Below are positions 63,308 through 64,000 of a stretch of DNA of 64,000 bases, in pieces; the stretch's first letter is position 1, and every line of letters begins with the position of its first letter. Source of the stretch: Chthoniobacter flavus Ellin428 (lineage in GTDB: Bacteria; Verrucomicrobiota; Verrucomicrobiia; Chthoniobacterales; Chthoniobacteraceae); contig NZ_ABVL01000007.1 of the NCBI RefSeq assembly GCF_000173075.1, forward strand, positions 1-64,000, written 5' to 3'. The translations under genes were made by a program, and so were the position numbers. The notes under the pieces were generated by a model. The model was not told the DNA's origin. It ran no database searches and saw only the letters and a list, made by a program, of their open reading frames with translations.

Positions 63308-64000
63308 TCAATTCTGGGGGAAGGTGATGGTGCGCATCTGCGCGGCTGCCGCCGGAACGGCCGCTTCATCCCACGCGGCGGAAAGCCCGCCGGCGATGAA
63401 AGCAATCAGGCGCTGAATGAGTCCCTCGCGGTCGGGCTTGCTGGCCGCTGGACTGAACGCGGCATAGGGAATTTGCTCGAACCGCAGCCACGTCTGCAGC
63501 GCGTTGTTCAGCGCGCCGTGCAGGAAGGAAACTCGCCAGAAGAGTTCGCTGGGGGGCAGACCTGGCACCACGCGCAAAATGGCGGCGTCAAACCGCCCGC
63601 ACATTTCGGCAAACTGTTCTTCGACGAATTTTTTGACCTCCGCATTGGGCTCTTGAGAGGAGCGGCTGAGCAGACGCATGAAATCGTCGCAGCTCTTGGC
63701 GCCAAACGCTTCGCTCTCCAACGCCGGCCGGATCAGGGCGTCGAGAACCTGCGCGAGGGTAATCCGGGAGGGGTCGGTGGTCGCTTCCAAAGCATCGAGC
63801 CGGGCAATGCGCTCGCGGTTCACCGGCCGAATGCGCCGGGCAAACACCTCCAGGGCCAGGCGATCCTTCGTGCCAAAATGATAGTTGATGGCCCCAAGAT
63901 TGGTTCCCGCCTCCTTGATGATGTCCCGGACGGACGTCGCCTCGATTCCGTTCTGGGAAAAAAGGCGTTCGGCGGCGTCGAGCAGGGCGATCCTCGTGGC
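63308..64000 (-). CDS. TetR-family regulator of the efflux operon (partial)
   Basis: The 5' end is outside the window. From the edge the reading is TRIALLDAAERLFSQNGIEA, then VRDIIKEAGTNLGAINYHFG, the classical TetR helix-turn-helix, and TKDRLALEVFARRI. The ligand-binding part follows, with FWRVSFLHGALNNALQTWL near the end. The final residues run through the operon to a stop at 63308, five bases before the adaptor start codon. It very probably represses its own operon and responds to a pump substrate. A local operator cannot be read because the promoter is off the window. Confidence 0.9.
   Translation of the reverse strand, partial: ATRIALLDAAERLFSQNGIEATSVRDIIKEAGTNLGAINYHFGTKDRLALEVFARRIRPVNRERIARLDALEATTDPSRITLAQVLDALIRPALESEAFGAKSCDDFMRLLSRSSQEPNAEVKKFVEEQFAEMCGRFDAAILRVVPGLPPSELFWRVSFLHGALNNALQTWLRFEQIPYAAFSPAASKPDREGLIQRLIAFIAGGLSAAWDEAAVPAAAAQMRTITFPQN

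Overview
The window is GC-rich, densely packed DNA, very probably from a Verrucomicrobiota chromosome. Nothing here is a phylogenetic marker I could place precisely; the evidence is gene content. It holds a Planctomycete/Verrucomicrobium-type cytochrome (DUF1549/DUF1553) next to a DUF1501 protein, a TIGR03067 protein, a secretin and pilMNOP-like operon resembling the Akkermansia Amuc_1098-1102 pilus genes, degenerate FHA/kinase proteins, and many secreted proteins with long signal peptides. I saw no tRNA, rRNA, CRISPR array, prophage or transposase. Strong Shine-Dalgarno sites are rare, so most starts were chosen from signal peptides, family alignment and gene overlaps.

Layout. 0.2-5.8 kb: an AraC/PAS regulator facing a frameshifted cytochrome gene and its DUF1501 partner. 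5.9-8.6 kb: the pilus secretin. 8.6-16.7 kb: small unknowns, a SUKH protein, the ChaA antiporter, a very long secreted sedolisin with NHL repeats, and a cyclase. 16.8-23.2 kb: a copper/silver efflux operon (Cys-rich secreted protein, CusC, CusB, CusA), with cusA broken by two frameshifts. 23.4-24.6 kb: DUF1003 and the remains of a vapBC locus. 24.9-28.2 kb: tig-clpP-clpX. 28.3-31.7 kb: a palindromic element, a Uma2 protein, and the tail protease plus tsaD pair. 32.0-40.7 kb, minus strand: one long cluster reading CPBP protease, a small membrane protein, nadE, two FHA/pseudokinase proteins, a prenyl diphosphate synthase and a TPR-GT41 glycosyltransferase. 40.7-43.8 kb: pilMNOP. 43.8-50.7 kb: a sugar nucleotidyltransferase, a trypsin-like protease and several secreted or membrane unknowns. 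50.8-52.9 kb: a type II restriction-modification pair (frameshifted SymE-like/C5 methyltransferase fusion and HNH nuclease, tail to tail). 53.0-58.8 kb: truncated hemoglobin, a His-rich EF-hand protein, uvrB and a gluzincin peptidase. 58.9-64.0 kb: a tetR-acrA-acrB type efflux operon whose pump gene is also frameshifted.

Repeats are the most striking non-coding content. A MITE-like family of about 220 bp has inverted ends and, in one copy, a 6-bp target duplication (55239-55458; also 48963-49183 and a decayed piece near 46750-46912). Heptanucleotide tandem arrays lie just upstream of several genes. Two palindromic repeats carry near-identical cores (31770-31949 and 45631-45697), and a 253-bp inverted element sits after clpX. 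Four genes carry six apparent frameshifts, and all six are in the direction of a one-base insertion. That pattern suggests sequencing or assembly error more than decay, but it should be checked.
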